Shown piece by piece: positions 16,976 through 25,858 of a DNA stretch of 64,000 bases. This stretch comes from Flavobacterium profundi (GTDB lineage Bacteria > Bacteroidota > Bacteroidia > Flavobacteriales > Flavobacteriaceae). Within the stretch, counting starts at the first letter, position 1, and each line of letters starts with the position of its first letter. The stretch lies in assembly GCF_006491645.1 (NCBI RefSeq), contig NZ_VDCZ01000010.1, positions 1-64,000 of the forward strand, read 5' to 3'. The translations under genes were made by a program, and so were the position numbers. The notes beneath the pieces were generated by a model. The model worked only from the letters and a program-made list of their open reading frames with translations. It was not told the origin of the DNA and ran no database searches.

Positions 16976-18465
16976 GTAAAAAAATTACTTTATTTTTATT
17001 ATTGCTTAGCAATTATTTATGTTTTGCTTCTGCAAATCAAAACTCCTATCGTTGGCGAAATGATGATGGAACTGAAACTTCGGCTTCTTGGAAAGCAGAA
17101 TTAAATACAATATCAACATCTAATTCTCAAGATCAACCGTTTAGATTAAGAATATCATTAAATGAAACGTCAGGATATTCAGAAACTTCATATGATGTTT
17201 CAAGATTAGAATATTCAAAAGATGGAAATAATTGGGTATTGATTAATAACAATACAACTAATGATTTTTATTTTATTAATAGTTCAAATGTTGTAAATCA
17301 TTCAGCTACTACGCAACAAATTACTAGTGGACCCTTTTCTCCAGGAATTTTTAAATCAAATGCAGATCCTTATGAAGTTACTATTTCAACATCCACAATT
17401 ACAGAAGTGGAATATAGTATAGCAAGATCTGCAAGTTACGATGAAACTGCAATTTACCAATTTAGAATTGCTTCTGTTGAGGGTTATAGTCAATATCCAT
17501 TATTAAAAACACAACCTGCAACACATTTAAATTTTGATGGTAATGACGATTATATTCAATTGACTCATTTTGAAAAACCAAATGAATTTACCATTGAAGC
17601 ATGGGTAAAAAACGATTATAATACTGGTAACATTATATGTTGGGGAAAAAACTCTAATGATACGAGCCATACCAAATTACGTGTAGATGATGGCGATGTA
17701 GATTTTTACATTTATGACTATGTGAATGATATTAATAATACAATTTCTTCTTCTATCAGTATTAATAGTAATTGGCATCATATAGCTGTAGTTAAAAATG
17801 CGAATGCAACTAACAATTTAGAAATTTATATTGATGGGGTTTTAGGTGCGACGGGTACTGCAACTATCAATATTACGTCAGACAATTTACTTATTGGTGG
17901 AAGATCTTATAATAATTTAGCTCCTTTTGAACTATATGAAGGAAATTTAGATGAAGTTAGAATTTGGAATACTGCAAAAACTGCTACTGAAATTAATGAT
18001 TCTAAAAATTGTGAGTTACTTGGAAATGAAACTGGCTTGCTGGCTTATTATACCTTTAATCAAGGTTACGATCAAGTAAATAACGATGGAGTTACTACTC
18101 TAACGAATTCAGTTTCTGGAGGTTCAAATGGTGTGTTGAATAATTTCAATCTCTATGGAACAACCTCAAATTGGTTATCTGGCTCACCAGTGGCTTCTGG
18201 AGTTACTTGTGCAAGCTTAGCAACTAGTTCTTTTATAAACTCTGAAGACTTGTTATTATATCCAAATCCAACTTCAGGAATTTTTAACATTGGTACAGAA
18301 AAAGAAAGTATAATTACTGTTTATGATGTTTTAGGAAAAGAAATTATCTTACAAAATAACAACTCAAAAACGATTGATATTTCGCATTATCCAAATGGTA
18401 TGTATTTTATTAAAATTACAACCATTAGTGGAGAAAGCAGCTTACATAAATTAGTAAAAAAATAA
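16972..18465 (+). CDS. LamG domain protein with T9SS type A sorting domain
   Basis: This 497-residue protein has a signal peptide (MSKKITLFLLLLSNYLCFA), an N-terminal beta-rich domain (about 20-180), a LamG domain (about 185-350, with NEFTIEAWVKND, NSNWHHIAVVKN and LDEVRIWNTAKTATEI), and a T9SS sorting domain at the end (LLLYPNPTSGIFNI ... GMYFIKITT). Its start overlaps the stop of the Lnt-like gene by four bases, so the two are translationally coupled. LamG domains often bind carbohydrate or surface ligands. Confidence 0.85.
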   Translation: MSKKITLFLLLLSNYLCFASANQNSYRWRNDDGTETSASWKAELNTISTSNSQDQPFRLRISLNETSGYSETSYDVSRLEYSKDGNNWVLINNNTTNDFYFINSSNVVNHSATTQQITSGPFSPGIFKSNADPYEVTISTSTITEVEYSIARSASYDETAIYQFRIASVEGYSQYPLLKTQPATHLNFDGNDDYIQLTHFEKPNEFTIEAWVKNDYNTGNIICWGKNSNDTSHTKLRVDDGDVDFYIYDYVNDINNTISSSISINSNWHHIAVVKNANATNNLEIYIDGVLGATGTATINITSDNLLIGGRSYNNLAPFELYEGNLDEVRIWNTAKTATEINDSKNCELLGNETGLLAYYTFNQGYDQVNNDGVTTLTNSVSGGSNGVLNNFNLYGTTSNWLSGSPVASGVTCASLATSSFINSEDLLLYPNPTSGIFNIGTEKESIITVYDVLGKEIILQNNNSKTIDISHYPNGMYFIKITTISGESSLHKLVKK

Positions 18466-18557
18466 TGAAACTATTTAATAAATATAAAGTAGAAATGCTA
18501 TTAACCCTCCTATATATTGCATTAGTTTTTCTAGCAGTTTATATTTATCATATGTAA
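18465..18557 (+). CDS. Small single-span membrane peptide (30 aa)
   Basis: The ATG overlaps the TAA of the preceding gene by one base (TAATG). The frame gives 30 residues: a charged start (MKLFNKYKVEM), then one hydrophobic span of about 17 residues, ending YIYHM. A strong terminator follows the stop directly. Overlap, membrane-like composition and placement before the terminator suggest a real coupled small gene. It could still be a chance frame. Confidence 0.5.
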   Translation: MKLFNKYKVEMLLTLLYIALVFLAVYIYHM

Positions 18558-18588
18558 AAAAAGGGCTGTTTTTAAACAGCCCTTTTTA
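18556..18588 (+). terminator. terminator of the LamG/Lnt operon
   Basis: The stem AAAAAGGGCTGTTT/AAACAGCCCTTTTT is followed by AATT. The right arm supplies the T-run. Confidence 0.85.
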
Positions 18589-18689
18589 ATTAAATAAAAT
18601 TGTTTACTAAGTAAGAAACAATTTTTCAACTAAAAAAAATAACAAAAAATCTAAATGAATAAGATGCATTTTTAATGACTTTATTTTTA

Positions 18690-19304
18690 TTAAAAATGGG
18701 TTGTATTATTCGGTTGGTATACAAATTTAAAAGTATAATAACGAGAAACAGATGTCATATCTGGATTAGCAGGAGCATCTTGATAATAACTTAAAATTTC
18801 AAACTTAGCATACTTTCCATCATGTGTTTTTACCACATATATTGTACCTGCTTTTGGAGTTATAATATGTGTAGTTCCATTATAATCATACCAAGGTTCA
18901 GCAAAAGCATAAGTTCCCGAACCATCTTGAGCAAAAGAAGCAGCATCAGGAATGGTAGTAACAGTATTAAAAGTACCTACAACTTTACTTACTGCACCAT
19001 CACCTGTTCGAGTGGGTTCATCGGTTAAACCTATAGCTTCTCCTCCATTTACTATAAGCGTCGTGCCTCGAAAAGCAATGTCCCAATTGTCTGAAGCTAC
19101 AATTTGATTTTCTGAAAAACTGAATTTAGTAAAAGCTCCAGCCGTTGGTTGTCCTTGTCCTCCGGTTTGCGGTGCATACAAATTAGTTACCGTTTTTGTT
19201 TCTAAACTGACTGGAGTTACTGTTACTGCATCGTCGTCATTAGTACAAGAAGTAAAAAAAATAAATAATGAAAAAATGGACAATTGAATTAATTTGGTAT
19301 TCAT
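18690..19304 (-). CDS. hmuY: HmuY-like heme-binding lipoprotein
   Basis: This 204-residue protein starts with a lipoprotein signal peptide with the lipobox FFTSC (Cys20). The mature part fits the HmuY family: SFSENQIVASDNWDIAFRGT, a Gly/Asp-rich middle, and YYTFKFVYQPNN near the end. HmuY proteins capture heme at the cell surface and pass it to the TonB-dependent receptor HmuR, encoded 24 bp upstream in the same operon. Confidence 0.85.
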   Translation of the reverse strand: MNTKLIQLSIFSLFIFFTSCTNDDDAVTVTPVSLETKTVTNLYAPQTGGQGQPTAGAFTKFSFSENQIVASDNWDIAFRGTTLIVNGGEAIGLTDEPTRTGDGAVSKVVGTFNTVTTIPDAASFAQDGSGTYAFAEPWYDYNGTTHIITPKAGTIYVVKTHDGKYAKFEILSYYQDAPANPDMTSVSRYYTFKFVYQPNNTTHF

Positions 19305-19328
19305 ATTATATGTATTTAAGTTAATTTG

Positions 19329-21398
19329 TTACAAGTTAAATTGTATTCTAGCAAATAATTGTCGGCCAGAAATAGCACTAATTTGGTCTGGGTTTTTAAA
19401 ATTGAATAGATTATTACTCCCAATTTGCACACTCATTTTTTGATTAAATGTCTTGGTAATTGAAAGGTTTGTTAAAAAATAATCTTTGACAAAAACATCG
19501 TATTGATCTAGAATTTGATTGTTATTTGAATCTACAATTCCATACTTACTTCTGTAGAAAACTCTTAAATTAAAGGTGGTTTTAAGTTTTGAAATCGTAT
19601 ATAATACTTTAAAATTTGCAGTGTGTTTTGAGCGATTAAAAAGTCCGAAATAGTCCGTTTTTTTCAATTGAAAAGATTCCAAAGTATTCGCATCTCTTGC
19701 AAAAACAGTTCCGCTGTCTAATTCTTGTAAAACCGTTTTGTCTTTTGCAATAAGATATTGGTAACCCAAAGAAAACTTCAAATTGGAATGAAAAGAATAA
19801 TGGAAGTTATTTTCAAAACCATAGGTGAAAATTTCGTCTATATTAAAATAACTGAATACATTTTGACCGTTTGTTTTCTGAGCTATTACTTTGGTATCAA
19901 TTAAATTAGAAATCGCATTGTAAAACACATTGGTATCCCATTTAAAATTATGTTTCTCATAAAAACTACCCAGATTAAGATTCACTGAGCTTTCTGGTTT
20001 TAATTCACTTGAAAAATCGATTCCATTCGTTCGAAATAAAACTTGTCCTTGATTGTCTAAAGCATTCAATCTTTCTTCAGCCACATTATAACCAAAAACC
20101 GCATAACCAATAGCCGAATTGGTAAAATCGAAATACAATTGTCTGAAATCTGGAGCTTTATAACCATAACCAATTGAAGATTTTAAGGATAAATGTGTAT
20201 TTAATTTATAATTTGCTGCAATTTTAGGACTCCATTGTGATTGATACTGATTGTGATTATCTAATCGAAATCCTGTCAAAATATTCCATTTTTTAGAAGG
20301 ATTGTAATCGTATTGTAAATAAACATACTGGGAATTAAAAACTACTTCTGAAGCGAAATACGTTCTATCCAATGTTTCATGATTTAAACCAAGACCTGTT
20401 GTTATTTTGCTTTTTGGAAATGAAAAAGTAGTTCGTATTTCTGGTCGAAAAACCCATTGGTTATAAAAACTGTTTTCAAAAGCAAAACCCTGAGAATCAT
20501 TTAAAAATTCATCCGTTTTATAATTTGTAGCATATAATTCATACTCTGAGTCAATAGACGCATTCCATTTTTGCGATACTTTTATTTGAGTATCCCATTC
20601 CATTATTTTAGAAAGTCCCTTATATCTTTCCGAATCTATTGTGGCTTTATAATCTTGCTCTTGATGGTAAAATCGCGTACCTAAAACTAATTGCAATCTT
20701 TTTGAAAAATCATAATAGAATTTAGGTTGAATCGTAACATTTTGATACGCTTCGACTGTTTTTTCTGGAGTAGCTTCATTTAAATCATAACCATCAGTTG
20801 CAAAGTAATTGGTAAAAACACTGCCTGAAAATGCTTTTTTCTTCCATACAAAATCAAGATTAGCATCTTGCGTTTCAAAAGTAGCATAGCGATAAGTACC
20901 CGTTCCAGAAAACACATCTTCTTTAGGTTTTTTAGTAATAATATTAATCACGCCAGCTAAAGCATCAGAACCATATAACGAGGATGAAGCTCCTTTTACA
21001 ATTTCTATACTACTAATATTTCCCACACTAATACGAGACAGATCTAAAGTTCCAGCACTTCTCCCTATCAAAGGCACACCATCTAATAAAATAAGCGTGT
21101 AAGCAGCATCCAAACCTTGCATTTGTATTCCTTCAGCACCACCAAAATCGGGAATCGTAATTAAACCCGTTTGCTCGGCTATAATATCGCTCAAACGAGT
21201 TACTCCAGCTTTAGATATGGCGTCTGCAGTAATAATAGCACTTGGCAATGGCAACGAGGACAAACTCCTTTCTGTTCTTGTAGCGGTAACTATTACTTCT
21301 TCTAATGCTTTTGATTGTAGAGAGTCAGTCACTTTTTCTTGTGAATAAGTAACATAGATACTGTAAAAGAATAGCATGAAAAAAATTCTTTTTTTCAT
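19329..21398 (-). CDS. hmuR: TonB-dependent heme receptor (HmuR-like)
   Basis: This 689-residue outer-membrane protein has a signal peptide (MKKRIFFMLFFYSIYVTYS), a TonB-box-like segment (LEEVIVTATRTER, about residues 33-45), a plug domain (about 45-155, with ITADAISKAGVTRLSDIIAE and ASSSLYGSDALAGVINII), and a 22-strand barrel ending ARIQFNL. Together with the next gene (hmuY) it forms a heme-uptake pair. The partner and the C-terminal LFNFKNPDQISAISGRQ point to HmuR rather than a siderophore receptor. Confidence 0.85.
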   Translation of the reverse strand: MKKRIFFMLFFYSIYVTYSQEKVTDSLQSKALEEVIVTATRTERSLSSLPLPSAIITADAISKAGVTRLSDIIAEQTGLITIPDFGGAEGIQMQGLDAAYTLILLDGVPLIGRSAGTLDLSRISVGNISSIEIVKGASSSLYGSDALAGVINIITKKPKEDVFSGTGTYRYATFETQDANLDFVWKKKAFSGSVFTNYFATDGYDLNEATPEKTVEAYQNVTIQPKFYYDFSKRLQLVLGTRFYHQEQDYKATIDSERYKGLSKIMEWDTQIKVSQKWNASIDSEYELYATNYKTDEFLNDSQGFAFENSFYNQWVFRPEIRTTFSFPKSKITTGLGLNHETLDRTYFASEVVFNSQYVYLQYDYNPSKKWNILTGFRLDNHNQYQSQWSPKIAANYKLNTHLSLKSSIGYGYKAPDFRQLYFDFTNSAIGYAVFGYNVAEERLNALDNQGQVLFRTNGIDFSSELKPESSVNLNLGSFYEKHNFKWDTNVFYNAISNLIDTKVIAQKTNGQNVFSYFNIDEIFTYGFENNFHYSFHSNLKFSLGYQYLIAKDKTVLQELDSGTVFARDANTLESFQLKKTDYFGLFNRSKHTANFKVLYTISKLKTTFNLRVFYRSKYGIVDSNNNQILDQYDVFVKDYFLTNLSITKTFNQKMSVQIGSNNLFNFKNPDQISAISGRQLFARIQFNL

Positions 21399-21431
21399 TA
21401 TTTATATTTAGACTTAATAAAATTATTATTG

Positions 21432-21480
21432 CAAATATATTTCTTATTTTTATTTATTCTAAATTAATTTAATATTTTTG
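21432..21480. promoter_or_regulatory. divergent promoter region of hmuR and DUF6607 gene
   Basis: Two exact -7 boxes face away from each other: CAAATATA (21432-21439; TATATTTG on minus) towards hmuR and TATTTTTG (21473-21480) towards the DUF6607 gene. A 12-bp palindrome TAAATTAATTTA (21460-21471) lies between them and could bind a shared regulator such as Fur. The site is AT-rich, so it may be chance. Confidence 0.5.
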
Positions 21481-21511
21481 TGAAAGAAATTTATACTAAA
21501 AACTTATAATC

Positions 21512-22402
21512 ATGAAAAAAACAATTTACATTTTAATTTTAAGTATTTTATATACAATCAGTTATGCACAAGAGAAAGAAAAAGACATCGCATCGATAAA
21601 AAAAATGTGTGGTTGTTATGAAGTGAAATTCAATTTTACCGAGACATTTCAAACCGTATCAGATTCAACACATAACCCTTCCCCAACAAAAAAAGATTAC
21701 GGTTTAGAATGGGTAGAACTAGTAGAAGAAACACCTAACAAATTAGTTTTACAACATTTGTTACTTGTGAATAATCAAATGATTATTAAGCATTGGAGAC
21801 AAGATTGGCTATATGAGAATACTGATTTCCATCAGTTTTACAAAGACAAAACATGGAAATATGTGGCTTTACAACCAAAAGAGGTAAAAGGACAGTGGAC
21901 GCAAAAAGTATATCAAGTAGATGATAGTCCGCGTTATGAAGGCTCCGCATCTTGGATACATAAAGATGGTAAAGACTATTGGATGAATACAACTGATGCA
22001 CCTCTACCGAGAAGAGAACATACTATTCGTAAAGATTATAATGTATTAGAGCGTAGAAACATTCATGAAATAACAGATTATGGTTGGTTACACGAACAAG
22101 ACAATAGAAAACTCTTGCGCGATGACAAAGGAAATGATATTGAAATTGCGCAAGAAAAAGGCTTGGATTTATATGTTAAAGTAGACAATTCAAAATGTTT
22201 AGCAGCACAAAACTGGTGGAAAGCAAACCAAAAACTATGGAAAAATGTAAGAGAAAAATGGCAAACCATTTTTAACAAAAAACAAGATATACAATTAGAA
22301 AATACGGTAGATAACAAGCCTTTATTTTCGCATTTATTTGATTTAGAGCCAACAACTACCAAAGAAGAAACGGATAAAATTATTGATTCATTTGTAAAAT
22401 AA
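21512..22402 (+). CDS. DUF6607 family protein
   Basis: This 296-residue exported protein has a signal peptide (MKKTIYILILSILYTISYAQ). The start of the mature part, MCGCYEVKFNFTETF, and the middle segments WRQDWLYENTDF and YWMNTTDAPLPRREHTIRKD fit the DUF6607 family as I know it. It has few other cysteines. It is divergent from the hmuR-hmuY operon and probably co-regulated through the shared intergenic region. Function unknown; the context suggests iron or heme acquisition. Confidence 0.75.
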   Translation: MKKTIYILILSILYTISYAQEKEKDIASIKKMCGCYEVKFNFTETFQTVSDSTHNPSPTKKDYGLEWVELVEETPNKLVLQHLLLVNNQMIIKHWRQDWLYENTDFHQFYKDKTWKYVALQPKEVKGQWTQKVYQVDDSPRYEGSASWIHKDGKDYWMNTTDAPLPRREHTIRKDYNVLERRNIHEITDYGWLHEQDNRKLLRDDKGNDIEIAQEKGLDLYVKVDNSKCLAAQNWWKANQKLWKNVREKWQTIFNKKQDIQLENTVDNKPLFSHLFDLEPTTTKEETDKIIDSFVK

Positions 22403-22410
22403 ATAATACT

Positions 22411-22758
22411 ATGTGCCATCATTTTAAATACCTGACCAAAAATAAAAATGGTTTTTTGATTTATTGTTATAAGTCGAAAGCCTATCAGTTGTCTTATAAA
22501 AACTTAAATTTTAATCTATCAGATTATGAATTAAACAGTTTGGTTAGGTATTTAAAAGCCATCGATTGTACCTATTGGGAAAAAGAATATGAAAATTCGA
22601 TTTATGAGAAAAAAATTCCTATTCCTACCTTACAAAATAATTTTATGATTCTTTTAGAACCTCATGAAGTTGCGGAATTACTATCCTTACTCGATTTTAA
22701 TAGAAAATCCGGATTTCTTTCCTATAACGATATTAATTATCCCATGAATTTAAATTAA
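22411..22758 (+). CDS. DUF6686 family protein
   Basis: This is a small cytosolic 115-residue protein beginning MCHHFKYLTKNKNGFLIYC. The Cys-x2-His start and a later Cys are possible metal or heme ligands. The C-terminal half is helical with LLEPHEVAELLSLLDF. It lies 8 bp after the DUF6607 gene, so the two are one transcript. I assign it to DUF6686 from memory of similar proteins beside heme loci. Confidence 0.65.
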   Translation: MCHHFKYLTKNKNGFLIYCYKSKAYQLSYKNLNFNLSDYELNSLVRYLKAIDCTYWEKEYENSIYEKKIPIPTLQNNFMILLEPHEVAELLSLLDFNRKSGFLSYNDINYPMNLN

Positions 22759-22785
22759 AAAAAGCGAGATTGAATCTCGCTTTTT
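22757..22785. terminator. bidirectional terminator between DUF6686 and ferredoxin genes
   Basis: The stem GCGAGAT/ATCTCGC is flanked by A and T runs on both sides. It serves the convergent genes ending at 22758 and 22791. Confidence 0.85.
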
Positions 22786-22790
22786 ATTTT

Positions 22791-23120
22791 TTATTGTTCT
22801 GGTGCAATCTCTATTTCCAAACCATCCAAATCTTCTGTGAGGTGTATTTGACAGCCCAAGCGACTATTTTCTTTTACATGATAGGCTTCTGAAAGCATTG
22901 CCTCTTCATCGTCATTGCGTTCCGTTTTTAAAACATCATTCAAAACATAACACTGACAAGAAGCGCACATGGCCATTCCTCCACAAATACCAATAGTTCC
23001 TTCTTCCGCTAATTCATAAGAACGAATTAGCTCCATAACATTCATATTCATATCAGTAGGAGCTTGTACTTCATGAAGCACTCCATTTCTATCTGTGATT
23101 TTTATGGTAATATCTGTCAT
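22791..23120 (-). CDS. 2Fe-2S ferredoxin (adrenodoxin type)
   Basis: This 109-residue protein has the ligand set Cys46, Cys52, Cys55 and Cys90 (GICGGMAMCASCQC ... RLGCQI), the Cx5CxxC...C pattern of vertebrate/ISC-type ferredoxins. Its start overlaps the stop of the reductase gene by one base, so the pair are coupled. It is the likely electron acceptor of that reductase, feeding Fe-S assembly or other redox enzymes. Confidence 0.88.
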   Translation of the reverse strand: MTDITIKITDRNGVLHEVQAPTDMNMNVMELIRSYELAEEGTIGICGGMAMCASCQCYVLNDVLKTERNDDEEAMLSEAYHVKENSRLGCQIHLTEDLDGLEIEIAPEQ

Positions 23121-24178
23121 TAATCTATCGATTTTACAACTGCTTTTTCAGCTTCTTTACGCGTTCCATCAAAACCATCTACACCAGAAACAGTTGTATA
23201 TTTTAATACATATCTTTTCCCAGGATTTAAACGATTATATACACTTTGACACATTAAAGTCGCTTCATGAAAACCGCATAAAATCAGTTTCAACTTACCT
23301 GGATAAGTATTGACATCACCAATGGCATAAATTCCTTCAATATTCGTTTGGTAATCAAGTGCATTATTAACTTTAATGGCATTTTTTTCGATTTCCAAGC
23401 CCCAATTTGCAATAGGTCCTAATTTTGGGGTTAACCCAAATAATGGAATAAAATAATCAGTTTCAACATGCATACGCGCTCCATTGATTTCAACATCTAA
23501 AGATTCGATGCGTTCGCTTCCTTTAAAACCAACAACCTCAGCAGGAGTTATTAATTTAATTTTTCCTTCCGATTTTAATTCCTGTACCTTTTCAACTGAG
23601 TCTAAAGCGCCTCTAAATTCATTTCTCCGGTGTACCAAAGTAACAGATTTAGCAACATTAGAAAGAAAAATACTCCAATCTAAAGCAGAATCTCCTCCAC
23701 CAGCAATTACAATGTTTTTATCGCGATATTTTTCAGGATCTTTTACAAAATAATCGACACCTCTATTTTCTTGCTCATAAAACTCAATGTCTTTTAAAAG
23801 TGGTTTTCTAGGTTCAAAAGTACCTAATCCACCCGCAATTGCAATGGCTTTGGCTTTATGCTGTGTACCTTCTTTTGTGGTAACAATAAAAGTTCCGTCT
23901 TCTTGCTTTTCAATTGTTTCAGCAGTTTCCCCTAAAGTAAAACCAGGTTGAAACTGTTTGATTTGTTCCATTAAATTGGTTACCAAATCTCCAGCCAATA
24001 CTTCTGGATAACCTGGAATATCGAAAATTGGTTTTTTAGGATATAATTCTGCCAATTGTCCTCCTGGTTGAGGCAAAGCATCAATAATATGACATTTTAA
24101 TTTAAGTAATCCTGCTTCAAAGACCGCAAAAAGTCCTGTAGGACCAGCTCCTATGATTAATATATCTGTTTCTATCAT
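23120..24178 (-). CDS. Ferredoxin--NADP+ reductase (thioredoxin-reductase-like, YumC type)
   Basis: This 352-residue flavoprotein has an N-terminal FAD dinucleotide fold (ILIIGAGPTGLFAVFEAG), PQPGGQLAELYP, an NAD(P)H fold around residues 155-180 (NIVIAGGGDSALDWS) and YAIGDVNTYPGK near the C-terminus. It lacks the CxxC of thioredoxin reductases, which fits the FNR/YumC class. The coupled downstream ferredoxin supports this. It likely passes electrons from NADPH to that ferredoxin. Confidence 0.85.
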   Translation of the reverse strand: MIETDILIIGAGPTGLFAVFEAGLLKLKCHIIDALPQPGGQLAELYPKKPIFDIPGYPEVLAGDLVTNLMEQIKQFQPGFTLGETAETIEKQEDGTFIVTTKEGTQHKAKAIAIAGGLGTFEPRKPLLKDIEFYEQENRGVDYFVKDPEKYRDKNIVIAGGGDSALDWSIFLSNVAKSVTLVHRRNEFRGALDSVEKVQELKSEGKIKLITPAEVVGFKGSERIESLDVEINGARMHVETDYFIPLFGLTPKLGPIANWGLEIEKNAIKVNNALDYQTNIEGIYAIGDVNTYPGKLKLILCGFHEATLMCQSVYNRLNPGKRYVLKYTTVSGVDGFDGTRKEAEKAVVKSID

Positions 24179-24262
24179 GTATTCAAAAGTTTAAAATCAA
24201 ACAATAAATAAGTCCAAATTTCTATGATTTAAACTACTTATTCTATGATTTTTATCATCTTA

Positions 24263-24502
24263 TTAAGCAATATTTTCTACTGTTTCAATTTGAGGAACAT
24301 ACTTTTTAATCGTAGTTTCTACACCTGCTTTCATGGTACTAATACTTAAACTACAACTGGTACAAGCTCCTTCTAAACGAACTTTAACATGCTTATCATC
24401 AACAATATCCACTAATGAAATATCTCCTCCATCTGAATTCAAAAAAGGGCGAATTTCATTTAATGCTTTTTCGATGTTTTCTATGATTTCTTCTTTATTC
24501 AT
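24263..24502 (-). CDS. NifU C-terminal domain (Nfu-type) Fe-S scaffold protein
   Basis: This 79-residue protein is a stand-alone NifU-C domain. It has IRPFLNSDGGDISLVD and the CxxC cluster-binding motif in LEGACTSCSLS. The start MNKEEII was chosen because the upstream extension overlaps the end of mrp; this leaves a 1-bp gap. Nfu proteins carry 4Fe-4S clusters to apoenzymes. Its place next to mrp and the ferredoxin pair forms an Fe-S/redox group. Confidence 0.88.
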   Translation of the reverse strand: MNKEEIIENIEKALNEIRPFLNSDGGDISLVDIVDDKHVKVRLEGACTSCSLSISTMKAGVETTIKKYVPQIETVENIA

Positions 24503-24503
24503 C

Positions 24504-25646
24504 TTATTTTCCTTTAACAGCAGCACAACCTGCCATTGTCGTTATTTTTATTGCTTCAGTTGCTGGTAAATTTTCATTTCTGTTCACCGTTTCCTGAACC
24601 ACATTTCTTGCCAATTCTTCAAAAGCTTTTTCTAATGGGGTTGCCGTTTGTAAAGCCGCAGGACGACCATAATCTCCTGCCTCTCTAATACTTTGCACCA
24701 AAGGAATCTCACCTAAGAAAGGTACATTTAAGTCTTCTGCTAAATTTCTAGCACCTTCTTTACCAAAGATATAATATTTATTATTTGGCAACTCTTCCGG
24801 AGTAAAGTAAGACATATTTTCAATAATTCCTAAAACAGGAACATTAATGCTTTCATTGGTAAACATAGAAACACCTTTTTTAGCATCTGCAAGAGCAACT
24901 GCTTGAGGTGTACTAACGACTACTGCGCCAGTAATAGGTAAGGACTGCATGATAGACAAATGAATATCTCCTGTACCAGGTGGTAAATCGATTAACATAA
25001 AATCGATTTCCCCCCAATTGGCATCAAAAATCATTTGATTTAAAGCTTTAGCAGCCATAGGTCCTCGCCATATCACCGCTTGATCTGGTTTCGTAAAGAA
25101 GCCTATCGAAAGTAACTCCACACCATAACTTTGTACGGGTTGCATTTTGGATTTACCATCTACTTCTATTGAAATAGGTTTAGCACTTTCAACATCAAAC
25201 ATGATGGGCATAGAAGGTCCGTAAATATCTGCATCTAAAACACCAACTTTAAAGCCCATATTCGCTAAGGTAACCGCTAAATTAGCTGTAATTGTAGACT
25301 TTCCTACACCACCTTTACCTGATGATACCGCAATAATATTACTGATACCTGGTATGGCTTTCCCTTTTATTTCATTCGGCTGATCTTCTTTTTTAGAAGC
25401 TTCTACTTTAATGTTTACTTTTACTTTCGCTTTTTCATATACCTTATCATGAATAACCTTCATAATATCTACTTCCGCTCTTTTCTTAATATGTAATGCG
25501 GGCGTGCTTAACAATACGTCCACTACAACTTCATCTCCAAAAGTGATTACATTTTGAATGGCTCCACTTTCAACCATATTCTTACCTTCACCTGCAACCG
25601 TAATGCTTTCAAGAGCCTTTAGAATTTCTTTTCTATCTAATTTCAT
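24504..25646 (-). CDS. Mrp/NBP35-family Fe-S carrier ATPase
   Basis: This 380-residue protein has an N-terminal MIP18/DUF59 domain (about 1-90), then a deviant Walker A P-loop (SSGKGGVGKSTITANLA, about 108-124), DADIYGPSMP, and MLIDLPPGTGDIHLSIMQ. It ends AGCAAVKGK. The canonical CxxC of Mrp in the last third is not obvious here; Cys are found only at the very C-terminus. It binds and transfers Fe-S clusters. A minus-strand -7 box lies 114 bp upstream. Confidence 0.88.
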   Translation of the reverse strand: MKLDRKEILKALESITVAGEGKNMVESGAIQNVITFGDEVVVDVLLSTPALHIKKRAEVDIMKVIHDKVYEKAKVKVNIKVEASKKEDQPNEIKGKAIPGISNIIAVSSGKGGVGKSTITANLAVTLANMGFKVGVLDADIYGPSMPIMFDVESAKPISIEVDGKSKMQPVQSYGVELLSIGFFTKPDQAVIWRGPMAAKALNQMIFDANWGEIDFMLIDLPPGTGDIHLSIMQSLPITGAVVVSTPQAVALADAKKGVSMFTNESINVPVLGIIENMSYFTPEELPNNKYYIFGKEGARNLAEDLNVPFLGEIPLVQSIREAGDYGRPAALQTATPLEKAFEELARNVVQETVNRNENLPATEAIKITTMAGCAAVKGK

Positions 25647-25759
25647 CTCGTTAAGAGTTTATTTTTGGTATTCCAAAGCATTACAAATAAGACTACTTTG
25701 AAACAAAATGTTATTATAATTATAAAAATCAAATTCTTATTAAGACTGAATTTGAATTG

Positions 25760-25767
25760 CAAAGATA
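25760..25767 (-). promoter_or_regulatory. -7 box upstream of mrp
   Basis: CAAAGATA on plus reads TATCTTTG on minus, an exact consensus match 114 bp upstream of the mrp start. It would give a long leader of about 107 nt. Confidence 0.45.
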
Positions 25768-25858
25768 GTCAGAAGTTTAAAAGTGTAAAAATATTACAGA
25801 TTAAAGTTTTCTTATAATTGTATCAGAAAAAACTATAGGTTCGTTTGAGTAGAAAACA

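Noticed and set aside
23095..23313. Plus-strand frame over the FNR/ferredoxin junction
   Set aside because: Antisense to both genes; composition not protein-like for an independent gene.
24333..24569. Plus-strand frame across nfu-type gene and mrp end
   Set aside because: Antisense to two conserved genes.
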